A stretch of 64,000 nucleotides of DNA from NAT127 sp034717695 (GCA_034717695.1 JAYELS010000075.1:20600-84599), one strand, 5' to 3'; shown: positions 1 through 9,208, numbered from the stretch's first letter. Notes: generated from the letters alone by a model not told the origin. Numbers and translations are program-made.

Positions 1-630
1 CGGGTGGTGGCCGTCGACCCGGCCCTCGCCAGCGCCCGAAGTGCCGGCACCAACCTGGCGGGGGAGTCGCGCCTGACCCTGGATTTTCACCAGGCCCCCA
101 TCGCGCCCGCTGACCTCGCCCCCGCGGCCCCGGGCAGCGACAGCGTTATGCCCTACCTGCTGGGTGCCCTGATCCGCGGTCAGCAGATGGCCGGCGCCCT
201 GTCCCGCTGCCGGGATCTGGCGGTGCGCTACAGCGGCGAGCGCATCGCCTTTGGCAAGCCCTTGAACCGCCTGCCCGCAGTGCAGCACAACCTGGCGCTG
301 CTGGCCGGGCAGGCGGCGGCCGCGGAGGTGGCGGCGGAGCTGGTGGGGGATGCCCTTGCCGATCGGGACGCCGACCTGGAGCTGGCGCTGGCCCTGGCCC
401 GGGTGCGCATCAACGAGGCGGCAGAGATCGGCGCCCGCCTCGCCCACCAGGTCCACGGCGCCATCGGCTTCACCTACGAGCACCGCCTCCATCAATTGAC
501 CCGCCGGCTGTGGGCCTGGCGGGACGAGTTCGGCCACGATGCCTGGTGGGCGGCGCGCGCGGGCGAGCGCCTGATCGCCGCCGGTGGCGATCAATTCTGG
601 CCCCTCATGACCCGGGTGGCGCGGCTGTGA
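1..630 (+). CDS. Acyl-CoA dehydrogenase, C-terminal part (5' end outside window)
   Basis: The reading frame is open from base 1, so the N-terminal half lies outside the window. The visible 209 residues are the helical C-terminal domain of an FAD-dependent acyl-CoA dehydrogenase: a stretch reading ERIAFGKPLNRLPAVQHNLA matches the family's conserved segment around the flavin and dimer interface, and it is followed by a helix with HQVHGAIGFTYEHRLHQLTR near the C terminus. It would oxidise an acyl-CoA to the 2,3-enoyl-CoA. The stop overlaps the next gene's GTG start (GTGA), which implies translational coupling to a CoA ligase and a second acyl-CoA dehydrogenase. The two dehydrogenases may form a heteromer, as in steroid degraders, but this is inference. 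Confidence 0.85.
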   Translation, partial: RVVAVDPALASARSAGTNLAGESRLTLDFHQAPIAPADLAPAAPGSDSVMPYLLGALIRGQQMAGALSRCRDLAVRYSGERIAFGKPLNRLPAVQHNLALLAGQAAAAEVAAELVGDALADRDADLELALALARVRINEAAEIGARLAHQVHGAIGFTYEHRLHQLTRRLWAWRDEFGHDAWWAARAGERLIAAGGDQFWPLMTRVARL

Positions 631-2843
631 CGCTGTTCGAGACGACCCCTATGACGAATTCCCTTTCCGACCCGGGCGGCGGGGCCAGTGACCACCCCCT
701 GCACCCCTTGCTGTGGCCGCAATCGGTGGCGGTGATCGGTGCCTCCCCGGACCTCACCAAGATCCGCGGCCGGTTGCTGGCCTTCCTGGTGAACAACGGC
801 TTCGGCGGCGCCATCCTGCCCATCAACCCCAGCCACCGGGAGATCCAGGGCCTGCCCTGCTTTGCCCATATCGGCGCGGCCACGGCGCACCTGGGCAAAC
901 CCGTGGATGTGGCCCTGGTGGCGATCCCCGCCGCCACTGTGCTGGCGGCCCTGGAGGACTGCGCCGCCGCCGGGGTGCGCCACGCGGTAGTGATCAGTTC
1001 CGGGTTTGCCGAGGAGGGGGGTGACGCCGGTCGCGCCCAGGAGGCCATTTCCGAGTTGGCGTCCCGCACCGGTATGAGAATTTCCGGACCCAATGCGGAG
1101 GGCTACTATAACGCCATGGCCAATCTGGCGGCCACCTTCAGCCCCACCCTGGCGGACCCGCCGGACCGCTCGCCCAGGTTGAGCGACCGGCGGGTGGGCA
1201 TCGTCGCCCAAAGCGGCGGGGTGGGTTACGCCCTGTTCCAGCAGGGCCGCCGTGCCGGCCTCGACTTCAGCTACGTGGTCACCTCCGGCAACGAGGCGGA
1301 CGTGGATATGGCGGAGCTGGTGGAGTACATGGTGGCCGATCCCCACACCCGGGTGATCTTCCTCTACATCGAGACCCTGCGCGACCCCGACCGGTTCATG
1401 GCCTCTGCCCTCAAGGGACGTCAACTCGGCAAGCACATCGTCGCCATCAAGATCGGACAGTCCGCCGCCGGCCAGCGAGCGGCCGCCTCCCACACCGCCG
1501 CCCTGGCGGGGTGGAGCCAGGCCTACGGGGCCCTGTTCGAGCGCTGCGGGGTGTTCCAGGCCCTGGATCTGGAGGAGGCCCTGGCGATGTGCTGCCTGCT
1601 GGTCACGGGCCCGCTGCCCGCCGGCAAGCGGGTGGCGGTGGTGAGCGCCTCCGGCGGCGCGGCCGCCTGGGCGGGGGACACCGTCGAGCGCCTGGGGGGC
1701 GCTGTGCCGGTGCTGTCGGAGGGCCTGCAACAGGCCATCCGCGCCCATATCCCCTCCTACGGGGCTGCCGCCAATCCCATCGATGTCACCGCCCAGGCCC
1801 TGCGCACCGGGGGCATGCTGCGGATCGTCGACCTGCTGTGCGACTGCGACGAGGTGGACGCGGTGCTGCTTGTGACGTCCCTCACCATCAAGCACTTTCT
1901 GTTCGATAAAAGTCACTTGAGAAAGATTATCGAAAGTGCCCGCAAGCCTTTTATTTTTTATAGTTTTTCTATTCCAACCGAGCTTGCCATCAGCACCCTT
2001 ACCGCCGCTGGGGTGGCCGCCACCACCAATCTCCCGGGTACCTGCTCGGCGCTCTTGAAGCTGGCGGCCCCCGCCCCCGCCGGGTATGGGGAACGGTCTC
2101 CCTCCAGGCCTGTTGATGAGTTGGTGTCCTCTGTCATTTCAAATGGTGATGATCTGCTTTGCGAGTACGAGGTGAAGCGCATCCTGGCCCGCCAGGGACT
2201 TGCTGGACCCCGGGAGATCCTCGCCACCAGCGAGGCGAGCGCCGTCGAGGCCGCCGACGCCATCGGCTATCCGCTGGCCATGAAGGTGCAATCCCCCCTG
2301 TTGCCCCACAAGACGGAGATCGGCGGTGTGCGCCTCGATGTCCGCTCCGCCGCCGAAGTACGTGCTGCCTACCGGGATCTGGTGGCTGCGGCAAGCGCCC
2401 ACAGCGACCCGACGCGGCTTCGGGGTATTCTGGTTCAGCCTATGGGAAAAAAGGGACACGAACTCATTATTGGCGCTGTCCGGGATCCCGCCATGGGGCC
2501 CCTGGTGCTGGTGGGCTTCGGCGGGGTGGCGGTGGAGCTTTATCGGGATGTCTGTTACCGGCTGGCCCCGGTGGACCGGGAAGGGGCCCTGGCCATGCTC
2601 GAGGGCCTCCAGTCGGCCCCGCTCTTCAAGGGCTTCCGGGGCCAGCCGGCCCTCGACCTCGTTCCGATTGCCGATCTGATTGCGTTGGTGTCCCGCATTG
2701 CCTGGGAGTTGCAGGAAGAGATCGACGAATTCGAGCTGAACCCGGTGATCGTTCATGCCGACAATGCCGGTTATACGGTGGCGGATGCCCTGATGCGTCG
2801 CCGGCCGCAAGCCGGCCCTGCCCCCTGGGAGGATACCCCGTGA
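627..2843 (+). CDS. Acetate--CoA ligase family protein (NDP-forming acyl-CoA synthetase)
   Basis: About 738 residues, the usual length of single-chain ADP-forming acyl-CoA synthetases. Order of domains: Rossmann-type CoA-binding domain (about 30-170, with VAVIGASPD), succinyl-CoA-ligase-like domains (about 185-480, with SHTAALAG carrying the presumed phospho-histidine near residue 290), and a C-terminal ATP-grasp domain (about 510-730, with GYPLAMKVQSP and ELNPVIVHA). It would activate a carboxylic acid, or recycle a CoA ester, at the cost of ATP. I chose the GTG at 627 because it overlaps the upstream stop as GTGA; the ATG at 651 is an alternative. The 3' end overlaps the next gene in the same way, so three genes are coupled. 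Confidence 0.85.
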   Translation: MTLFETTPMTNSLSDPGGGASDHPLHPLLWPQSVAVIGASPDLTKIRGRLLAFLVNNGFGGAILPINPSHREIQGLPCFAHIGAATAHLGKPVDVALVAIPAATVLAALEDCAAAGVRHAVVISSGFAEEGGDAGRAQEAISELASRTGMRISGPNAEGYYNAMANLAATFSPTLADPPDRSPRLSDRRVGIVAQSGGVGYALFQQGRRAGLDFSYVVTSGNEADVDMAELVEYMVADPHTRVIFLYIETLRDPDRFMASALKGRQLGKHIVAIKIGQSAAGQRAAASHTAALAGWSQAYGALFERCGVFQALDLEEALAMCCLLVTGPLPAGKRVAVVSASGGAAAWAGDTVERLGGAVPVLSEGLQQAIRAHIPSYGAAANPIDVTAQALRTGGMLRIVDLLCDCDEVDAVLLVTSLTIKHFLFDKSHLRKIIESARKPFIFYSFSIPTELAISTLTAAGVAATTNLPGTCSALLKLAAPAPAGYGERSPSRPVDELVSSVISNGDDLLCEYEVKRILARQGLAGPREILATSEASAVEAADAIGYPLAMKVQSPLLPHKTEIGGVRLDVRSAAEVRAAYRDLVAAASAHSDPTRLRGILVQPMGKKGHELIIGAVRDPAMGPLVLVGFGGVAVELYRDVCYRLAPVDREGALAMLEGLQSAPLFKGFRGQPALDLVPIADLIALVSRIAWELQEEIDEFELNPVIVHADNAGYTVADALMRRRPQAGPAPWEDTP

Positions 2844-3988
2844 CCTTTGCCTTCACCCTGCCGCCCCGCTCGCCCCAGCTGGACGACCTGCGCCGGGAGG
2901 TGCGGGACTTCATCGCCGAGCAGGTGCGCACCCGGCCCGCCACCGAACGCGCCCGTACCTGGCATGGGGCGGACGCCGCCTTCAGCCGCAAGGTGGGGGA
3001 GCGGGGCTGGATCGGCATGACCTGGCCCAAGGGCTACGGCGGCGGCGAGCGGGGCGCCCTGGAGCGCTTCGTGGTGCTGGAGGAAATGCTCGCCGCCGGC
3101 GCGCCGGTGGCATTGCACTGGACCGGCGACCGCCAGAGCGGGCCGTTGCTCCTCAGCCACGGCACCGAGGCCCAGCGCCAGGCCCTCCTGCCCCGCCTGG
3201 TGAAGGGCGAGATCTTCTTCTGCATTGGCCTCAGCGAGCCGGACGCCGGCTCGGACCTTGCCAACCTGCGCACCCGGGCGGTGCCGGTGGAGGGGGGCTG
3301 GGTGGTCAACGGCACCAAGATCTGGACCTCCGGGGCCCACCTCAAGCACTACATGATCATGCTGTGCCGCACCGCACCCCGGGGGGAAGATCGCCACGCC
3401 GGCATGAGCCAGTTGCTGGTGGACCTGTCCTGGCCGGGTATCGAGATAAGGCCCATCCGCAACATGGCGGGGGAGGCCTATTTCAACGAGGTGGTGTTCC
3501 GGGACTGTTTCGTGCCGGAGGACGCCCTGATCGGTGTCGAGGGCAACGGCTGGCAGCAGGCCATGGGAGAGCTGGCCCTGGAGCGCAGCGGCCCGGAGCG
3601 TTTCCTCACCGCCTCGGTGCTGCTGGAGGAACTGGTGCGCCTGGCGGTCAGGCATCCCTCCCCCCGGGCACCCCTGGTGATCGGCCGGCTCGCCGCCCAG
3701 CTGGCGACCCTGCGGCGCATGTCCTTCGCGGTGGCCAGTGCCCTCGACAATGGCGCGGATGTGGGGGTGGCGGGCTCCTTCGTCAAGGATCTGGGCTCGG
3801 TGTTTGAGCAGTCCATCCCCGACCTCGCCCGGGATCTGTTCGACCTGGGGGAGCTGGACGACGAGGAGTTCCTCGGGGTCTTTCGCTATGTGATGCTGGC
3901 GTCGCCGTCGTTTTCCATCTACGGCGGCACCCGGGAGATTCTGCGCGGCATTATCGGGCGGTCGCTGCTGGCGGAAGGTGCTAATTAG
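2840..3988 (+). CDS. Acyl-CoA dehydrogenase
   Basis: A complete 382-residue acyl-CoA dehydrogenase, standard family length. Visible signatures are the flavin-contact motif GLSEPDAGSDL near residue 130 and the C-terminal GGTREILRGIIGRSLL, whose Glu sits where many members place their catalytic base. It should desaturate an acyl-CoA at C2-C3, passing electrons to ETF. The GTG start at 2840 overlaps the upstream stop codon (GTGA); a much longer open frame upstream is only shadow of the ligase gene. Together with the partial dehydrogenase at the window start it may form a two-subunit enzyme for a bulky substrate; that pairing is inferred from gene order only. Confidence 0.9.
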   Translation: MTFAFTLPPRSPQLDDLRREVRDFIAEQVRTRPATERARTWHGADAAFSRKVGERGWIGMTWPKGYGGGERGALERFVVLEEMLAAGAPVALHWTGDRQSGPLLLSHGTEAQRQALLPRLVKGEIFFCIGLSEPDAGSDLANLRTRAVPVEGGWVVNGTKIWTSGAHLKHYMIMLCRTAPRGEDRHAGMSQLLVDLSWPGIEIRPIRNMAGEAYFNEVVFRDCFVPEDALIGVEGNGWQQAMGELALERSGPERFLTASVLLEELVRLAVRHPSPRAPLVIGRLAAQLATLRRMSFAVASALDNGADVGVAGSFVKDLGSVFEQSIPDLARDLFDLGELDDEEFLGVFRYVMLASPSFSIYGGTREILRGIIGRSLLAEGAN

Positions 3989-4041
3989 TTGGCGGCCCTT
4001 GTAATAACTGAAAAATGGCCCCGGGAGAGGAGGATCGACCC

Positions 4042-4884
4042 GTGCTGACAACCCTGGTGGACGGGCTCGGCTTTGCCGAGGGCCTGCGCTGGCACGACGG
4101 CAAACTGTGGTTCTCGGACTTCGTGACCCGGCGGGTCCAGACCCTGGACCTGGGGGGCACCCTGACGGAGGTGGGTTTCGTCCCCGGCGTGCCCTCGGGT
4201 CTGGGCTTCGCGTCGGATGGAACCCCCCTGGTGGTGTCCATGCTGGATCGCCGCCTGCTGGCCATCGGCGACGGCACCCTGTCGGTGGTGGCCGATCTGC
4301 GCGGGCTCGCCACCTTTCCCGCCAACGACATGCTGGTGCGCCCCGACGGCCAGGCCTGGATCAGCACCATGACCCACGAGCTCTGGTACGAGCCCCTGCC
4401 CGCCAGGCCCCTGGCCCCGCTGCTGGGGGTGAGCCCCTCCGGCCAGGTGAGGGTGGCGGCGCCCGACATGGCCATGGCCAACGGCATCGCCCTGCTGCCG
4501 GACGGCAAGACCCTGGTGGTGGCGGAGACCCACGGCCGCCGTCTCACCGCCTTCGATGTGGCGGGGGACGGCACCCTGAGGGGGCGGCGGCTGTTCGCCG
4601 ACCTCGGGGACATCCACCCCGACGGTATCTGTGCCGACGCCAATGGCGATATCTGGGTCGGAGGCCTCTATGCCGAATCCTTCTTCCATGTGCGGGAGGG
4701 GGGCGAGGTGCTGGACAGGATCGCCGTGCCGGGATGCTGGGCGGTGACCTGCGTTCTCGGCGGCAGCGATGGCCGGCGCCTGTTCTGCGCGGTCAAGCCC
4801 GTCACTACCCCCACCGACATGCGCACCGGCCACTCCCGCTCCCTGATCCACTGGGTGGACGTGGCGGTGCCCGCCGCGGCCTGA
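4042..4884 (+). CDS. SMP-30/gluconolactonase/LRE family hydrolase
   Basis: A 280-residue six-bladed beta-propeller protein of the SMP-30/gluconolactonase family. The N-terminal LGFAEGLRWHDGKLWFSDF contains the metal-ligand Glu expected in this fold, and FPANDMLVRPDGQAWIST and MANGIALLPDGKTLVVAETH supply the Asn/Asp positions typical of the other ligands. Members hydrolyse lactones or organophosphates; here a lactone intermediate of ring breakdown is plausible but not shown. A GTG at 4042 is preferred because GGAGAGGAGG lies eight bases before it; the ATG at 4015 has no such site. The next gene starts 15 bases after the stop. Confidence 0.8.
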   Translation: MLTTLVDGLGFAEGLRWHDGKLWFSDFVTRRVQTLDLGGTLTEVGFVPGVPSGLGFASDGTPLVVSMLDRRLLAIGDGTLSVVADLRGLATFPANDMLVRPDGQAWISTMTHELWYEPLPARPLAPLLGVSPSGQVRVAAPDMAMANGIALLPDGKTLVVAETHGRRLTAFDVAGDGTLRGRRLFADLGDIHPDGICADANGDIWVGGLYAESFFHVREGGEVLDRIAVPGCWAVTCVLGGSDGRRLFCAVKPVTTPTDMRTGHSRSLIHWVDVAVPAAA

Positions 4885-4898
4885 CCGGAGACGACGCC

Positions 4899-6467
4899 AT
4901 GCACGCCCATCCCGCCCTGTCCCTCGCCGACGACCTGGAGCGCAACGCCCGCTGGCACCGGGACGACCCGGCCTATGTCCAGGGGGAGGGCATCATCACC
5001 CACGGCCAGTTGCTGGCGCGGGCCCTGCGGCTCGGTTCCGCCCTCCATCGGGCGGGGGTTCGCAACCAGGACCGGGTGGGCATCCTCGCCATGAACAGCC
5101 TCGAATTCGCCGAGGTGGTGGCGGCCTGCCAGTGGTCCGGTTATATCCTCTCCACGGTCAACTTCCGCCTGGCTCCCGCGGAGATGGCCTGGATCATCAA
5201 CGATGCGGCGCCGAAGGTACTGTTCTTCGAGGCCCAGTACGGGGCCATCATCGCCGCGCTGCGGCCGCAGCTGGCCAGCGTCACCCGCTTTGTCTGCCTC
5301 GATGGCGGTATGGCCTGGGCGGACAGCTACGGCCAGTTCGCGGCGAGCGGCGATCCCGAGGGGCCGCCGTGCCGGGCGCGGGAGGAGGACCCGTTCTGCC
5401 TTATCTACACCAGTGGCACCACCGGTCGCCCCAAGGGCTGTCTGTGGGGCCATCGGGAATTTCGCCAGCTGGCCCAGCTGGACTGCTGGTACGGGGGGCT
5501 GGAAAAGCCCGACCGCATCCTGATCGTGATGCCCATGTTCCATATCGGCGGCTTGACCCTCAGCCTCAGCCAGCACGTGGTGGGTGGCGCCGCCCATCTT
5601 CATCGCCAGTTCGACGCCGAGGCCATCATCCGCGCCATCGAGGGGGAGCGGCTGACGGTGCTGTTGCTGGCCCCCACCATGGTGAAGATGGTGCTGGAGC
5701 ATCCTGCCATCGCCGCTGCGGATCTCTCCAGCGTGCGCACGGTGCTGTACTCCGCCGCCCCCATGGCCCCCACCCTGCTGCGCCGGGCCATCGAGGTGTT
5801 TCGCGGCTGCGGCTTCGTCAACCTGTTCGGCCAGACGGAAATCGTGCCCGCCGCCCTCACGGCCCTGCAGCACAGGCCGGAAGGCAGCGAGCGGGAGCGG
5901 CGCCGGCTCACCTCCATCGGCCAGCCATACCCCAATATGGATATCAGGATCGTGGACGAGCAGGGCAACGACTGCCCGGTGGGCGTCCCGGGGGAGATGC
6001 TGGCCCGGGGCGTGGCGATGTTTCGCGGTTACTGGAACAACAGCGTGGCCACGGTGGAAACCCTGCGGAACGGCTGGGTCCACACCGGCGACATGGCCCG
6101 GGTGGACGAGGACGGTTTCATTTATTTGGTGGATCGCAAGAAGGATGTGATCAACTCCGGGGGCGAGAATATCTACTCCCGGGAAGTGGAGGAAGCGATC
6201 CTCCAGCACCCGGCGGTGTCGGAGTGCGCGGTGATCGGCATCGCCGACGAGACCTGGGGGGAGAGCGTTTGCGCCCTGGTGGTGACGCGGGAGGCTGGCG
6301 GGGTCACGGAGACGGCCATCATCGCCCACGTGGCGTCCCTGATCGCCAGCTACAAGAAGCCGAAAAAAGTGCTGTTCGTGGCGGAGCTGCCGAAGCTCGT
6401 CACCGGCAAGGTGGACAAGAAGCGGCTGCGGGCGGAATACGCCACCGCCGGCGGTGCGCGACGGTGA
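4899..6467 (+). CDS. AMP-forming acyl-CoA synthetase
   Basis: A 522-residue member of the ANL (AMP-dependent synthetase and ligase) superfamily that adenylates a carboxylate and transfers it to CoA. The ATP P-loop motif LIYTSGTTGRPKG sits near residue 170, the A5-type FGQTE near residue 310, HTGDMARVDEDGFIYLVDRK near residue 395, and the C-terminal TGKVDKKRLR supplies the adenylation lysine. The start ATG lies 15 bases after the SMP-30 gene's stop, making it the last gene of the plus-strand operon, which ends at the hairpin terminator at 6559. Substrate unknown; fatty, terpenoid or steroid side-chain acids are all possible. Confidence 0.9.
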   Translation: MHAHPALSLADDLERNARWHRDDPAYVQGEGIITHGQLLARALRLGSALHRAGVRNQDRVGILAMNSLEFAEVVAACQWSGYILSTVNFRLAPAEMAWIINDAAPKVLFFEAQYGAIIAALRPQLASVTRFVCLDGGMAWADSYGQFAASGDPEGPPCRAREEDPFCLIYTSGTTGRPKGCLWGHREFRQLAQLDCWYGGLEKPDRILIVMPMFHIGGLTLSLSQHVVGGAAHLHRQFDAEAIIRAIEGERLTVLLLAPTMVKMVLEHPAIAAADLSSVRTVLYSAAPMAPTLLRRAIEVFRGCGFVNLFGQTEIVPAALTALQHRPEGSERERRRLTSIGQPYPNMDIRIVDEQGNDCPVGVPGEMLARGVAMFRGYWNNSVATVETLRNGWVHTGDMARVDEDGFIYLVDRKKDVINSGGENIYSREVEEAILQHPAVSECAVIGIADETWGESVCALVVTREAGGVTETAIIAHVASLIASYKKPKKVLFVAELPKLVTGKVDKKRLRAEYATAGGARR

Positions 6468-6558
6468 TGGGATTGCGGCCGATGACGCTTCGCTCTTCGG
6501 CCCTACGGGTCGGTGTAGGGCGGAAGAGGCGCAGCCGTCATCCGCCGGAGGGCGACAC

Positions 6559-6593
6559 AAAAAAGCCCCGGGGTTTGGGTCCCGGGGCTTTTT
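6559..6593. terminator. Bidirectional intrinsic terminator
   Basis: A perfect hairpin with arms AAAAAGCCCCGGG and CCCGGGGCTTTTT around an eight-base loop. The A-run and T-run make it work on either strand. It sits between the convergent CoA ligase (plus) and enoyl-CoA hydratase (minus). Confidence 0.9.
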
Positions 6594-6605
6594 CGCGGGG
6601 TGGAC

Positions 6606-7403
6606 TCAGCGGCCCTTGAAGACGGGCTTGCGCTTTTCCTTGAAGGCGTTGATGGCTTCCTGGTGGTCCTCGGTGATGCAGCAGGCGAGGTTTTCGTAGG
6701 CCATGCCGATGTCCATCATGGAGGCGGCCATCTGGCGCAGGGGGGTGTTGATGGTGGACTTGCTCCAGCGCAGGGACTGGGTGGGCATGCGCGCCAGGCG
6801 GTCGGCGTAGGCGTCCACCTTGGCGTCCAGCTCCTCGGCGGGCACCGCCTCGTGGATCAGCCCCAGCTGCTCGGCCTTCTGGGCGCTGAACAGTTCTCCG
6901 GTGTACAGGTAGTGCTTGGCGCGGCCGTAGCCCATCAGCAGCGGCCACATGATCTGGCCGCCGTCGCCGGTGATCAGCGCCACGTTGTTGTGGGGATCGC
7001 CGAAGCGGGCATGCTCGGCGGCGAAGATGATGTCGCAGAACACCGCCAGGGTGGAGCCGAGCCCGATGGCGTCGCCGTTGACCTTGGCCAGCAGGATCTT
7101 GTCGCATTCGAGGATGCTGGTGATGAAGCGCTTGGCCTCGCGGATCACCCGGTAGAACTCGGTGGGGTTGTCCCGCAGCCACTGCATGTAGGGGATGTCG
7201 CCGCCGGCGCTGAACGCCTTGCCCTTGCCGGAGATGATGACGATATCGCTGTCCGGATCGTCCATCACATCGATGAACACGGTGCTCAGTTCGGTGTGGG
7301 CGTCCATGGCCAGGCTGTTGAGTTTTTCCGGCACATTGATGGTCATGTTGAGAATCCGCCCGCGGCGGGTGAATTCGAAGCATTTGTACTTGTCGAGGCT
7401 CAT
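6606..7403 (-). CDS. Enoyl-CoA hydratase/isomerase (crotonase) family protein
   Basis: A 265-residue crotonase-fold protein. The oxyanion-hole segment GKGKAFSAGGDIPYMQWL is near residue 65 and GDGGQIMWPLLMGYGRAKHY near residue 145 occupies the region of the catalytic acid and substrate helix. The usual catalytic glutamates are not obvious there (GDGG instead), so the exact reaction (hydration, isomerisation or hydrolysis) is open. The ATG at 7403 has GGAG six bases upstream, which decides the start over a longer frame. It is divergent from the second AMP-ligase and shares its palindrome-bearing promoter region. Confidence 0.85.
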   Translation of the reverse strand: MSLDKYKCFEFTRRGRILNMTINVPEKLNSLAMDAHTELSTVFIDVMDDPDSDIVIISGKGKAFSAGGDIPYMQWLRDNPTEFYRVIREAKRFITSILECDKILLAKVNGDAIGLGSTLAVFCDIIFAAEHARFGDPHNNVALITGDGGQIMWPLLMGYGRAKHYLYTGELFSAQKAEQLGLIHEAVPAEELDAKVDAYADRLARMPTQSLRWSKSTINTPLRQMAASMMDIGMAYENLACCITEDHQEAINAFKEKRKPVFKGR

Positions 7404-7511
7404 GGCAACTCCGTGAAGGCGGTGTGAAGTGGTGCAGGGCATGGCTCGCGGCGGTTCTCGCAAGCCCGCGATCCCAGTTTGGACGCCCGGGGGCGGCCGG
7501 CGGTGGGGATA

Positions 7512-7534
7512 ATAACTGACATATAGTCATTTAT
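7512..7534. promoter_or_regulatory. Operator-like 23-bp palindrome, copy 1
   Basis: Near-perfect inverted repeat: ATAAcTGAC, five central bases ATATA, then GTCAtTTAT. It lies in the divergent intergenic region between the enoyl-CoA hydratase and the acyl-CoA ligase, 108 bp upstream of the hydratase start. Size and symmetry fit a TetR- or GntR-type dimeric repressor; no regulator gene is adjacent. Confidence 0.55.
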
Positions 7535-7590
7535 CAACGACCCTTTTGCTCCCCTCCGCAGCCTCGGCCGGGGGGTTGTGCTGACCGCAA

Positions 7591-7613
7591 ATAACTGACT
7601 AAATATCACTTAT
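7591..7613. promoter_or_regulatory. Operator-like 23-bp palindrome, copy 2
   Basis: Second copy of the element at 7512: it shares the first nine bases ATAACTGAC and the last four TTAT over the same 23-base length, with a less symmetric right half (TATCACTTAT). It lies 50 bp before the start of the acyl-CoA ligase. Two same-length copies in one divergent promoter suggest one regulator controlling both directions. Confidence 0.5.
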
Positions 7614-7662
7614 TTGTTCCGCGACCCACGCCTTTCATCAGTATCACCATCACAGGACTGTC

Positions 7663-9192
7663 ATGAGCACGCATATTCAGGCTTCAACCCTCTGGGCACT
7701 TGTCGAGCAACGGGCCGCGCGGAGTCCCGATCAGACCTTGCTGATCGACGCCATCAGTGATCGCCGGCTGACTTTTGCCGAGTGCCGCGACAGCGCCCTG
7801 CGGCTCGCGGCGGGGCTGTGGCAGCGGGGTATCCGCCCCGGCGATGTGGTGGCCTGGCAGCTGCCCACCCGCATCGACACGGTGTTGCTGACCCTGGCCC
7901 TGGCGCGCCTTGGGGTGGTGCAAAACCCCATCCTGCACCTCTACCGGGAGCGGGAGCTGGGGGAGCTGGTGCGCCAGAGCCAGCCCTCGCTGCTGGTGAT
8001 TCCCGGCAGCGAGCCGGCCTGCGATTACCCCGCCATGGCGGCGAGGGCCTGCCCGGATGTACCCCAGCTGGTGCTCGCGGGGGAGCTGCCCGACGGCGAT
8101 CCGGCGCTGCTGCCGGCGGCCCCCGGGGAAGGCGCGTCGGTGCGCTGGATCTACTGCACCTCCGGCACCACCTCGGGCCCCAAGGCGGCCCGCCACAGCG
8201 ACACCTCGGTGATGGCCGGCGGCTACACCCTCGGCCAGGCCATGGGGGTCGAGGAGGGGGACCGGGGCAGCATCGCCTACCCCTTTGCCCATATCGGCGG
8301 TGTCATGTATCTCACCATGGTGCTGGCGGCGGGGATGTCGGCGGTGCTGCTGGAAAAGTTCGTGCCCGCCGAGGCGGTGGCGGCCTACCGGCGGCTGGGG
8401 GTCACCCACGCCGGGGGCAGCACCGCCCACTACCAGGCCTTTCTCGCCGAGCAGCGCAAAAATCCCGGTGAGAAGGTCATCCCCACCCTCAAGGTGCTGT
8501 CCGCCGGTGGCGCCGCCAAGCCCCCGGAGCTGGTGTACCAGCTGCAACAGGAAATCGGCTGCAAGGTACTGCACGCCTACGGCATGACCGAGGCGCCCCT
8601 GGTGGCCCACTGCACCTGGGACGACAGCGACGAGGAACTGGCCAACACCGACGGCCGCGCCGTGGCCAATATGGAGATTCGCATCGTCCGCGACGACGGC
8701 GGCGACGCTACCCCGGGGGAGAGTGGCGAGGTGTGGATTCGCGGCCGCGCCCTGTGCCAGGGGTACCTGGATGCCGGCCAGACCGCCGCCGCGTTCACCG
8801 CCGACGGCTACTACCGCACCGGCGACCTGGGGGTGCTGCGCCGGAGCGGCCACCTTGCCATCACCGGGCGCATCAAGGACATCATCATCCGCAAGGGCGA
8901 GAACATTTCCGCCCGGGAGATCGAGGACATTCTCTTCACCCACCCCAAGGTGGCCAACGTGGCGGTGATCGGCCTGCCGGACCCGGACAGCGGCGAGCGG
9001 GTGTGCGCGGTGATCGAGGCCCACCCGGACCATCCGCCATTGAGCTTCGCCGAAATGGCGGCGTTTCTGAAGGACCAGGGCCTGATGCGTCAGAAGATCC
9101 CCGAGCAGCTGGAGATCATCGACGCGCTGCCCCGCAACCAGGCCCTCAACAAGGTGCTGAAGTACAAGCTGCGGGAGATGTTTGCCCGCTGA
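7663..9192 (+). CDS. AMP-forming acyl-CoA synthetase
   Basis: A 509-residue ANL-superfamily ligase. The phosphate-binding motif is a variant, YCTSGTTSGPKAARHSD (near residue 165), where the usual Gly after Pro-Lys is Ala. Other signatures are HAYGMTEAPLV (near 305), YYRTGDLGVLRRSGHLAITG (near 385) and IIIRKGENISAREIED (near 405). This pattern resembles cyclohexanecarboxylate- and cholate-type CoA ligases more than fatty-acid ligases, by recall only. An AGGA site lies five bases before the ATG. Its promoter region carries the two palindromes at 7512 and 7591, so it is likely co-regulated with the divergent enoyl-CoA hydratase. Confidence 0.88.
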   Translation: MSTHIQASTLWALVEQRAARSPDQTLLIDAISDRRLTFAECRDSALRLAAGLWQRGIRPGDVVAWQLPTRIDTVLLTLALARLGVVQNPILHLYRERELGELVRQSQPSLLVIPGSEPACDYPAMAARACPDVPQLVLAGELPDGDPALLPAAPGEGASVRWIYCTSGTTSGPKAARHSDTSVMAGGYTLGQAMGVEEGDRGSIAYPFAHIGGVMYLTMVLAAGMSAVLLEKFVPAEAVAAYRRLGVTHAGGSTAHYQAFLAEQRKNPGEKVIPTLKVLSAGGAAKPPELVYQLQQEIGCKVLHAYGMTEAPLVAHCTWDDSDEELANTDGRAVANMEIRIVRDDGGDATPGESGEVWIRGRALCQGYLDAGQTAAAFTADGYYRTGDLGVLRRSGHLAITGRIKDIIIRKGENISAREIEDILFTHPKVANVAVIGLPDPDSGERVCAVIEAHPDHPPLSFAEMAAFLKDQGLMRQKIPEQLEIIDALPRNQALNKVLKYKLREMFAR

Positions 9193-9208
9193 GGGCCAGA
9201 TCCCCTGT

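Noticed and set aside
591..1916. A 441-codon minus-strand open frame
   Set aside because: Antisense of the ADP-forming CoA ligase; composition is biased and no motif is visible.
4002..4015. A third copy of the 7512-type operator near AATAACTG at 4002
   Set aside because: Only the left eight bases match and there is no right half, so it is probably chance.
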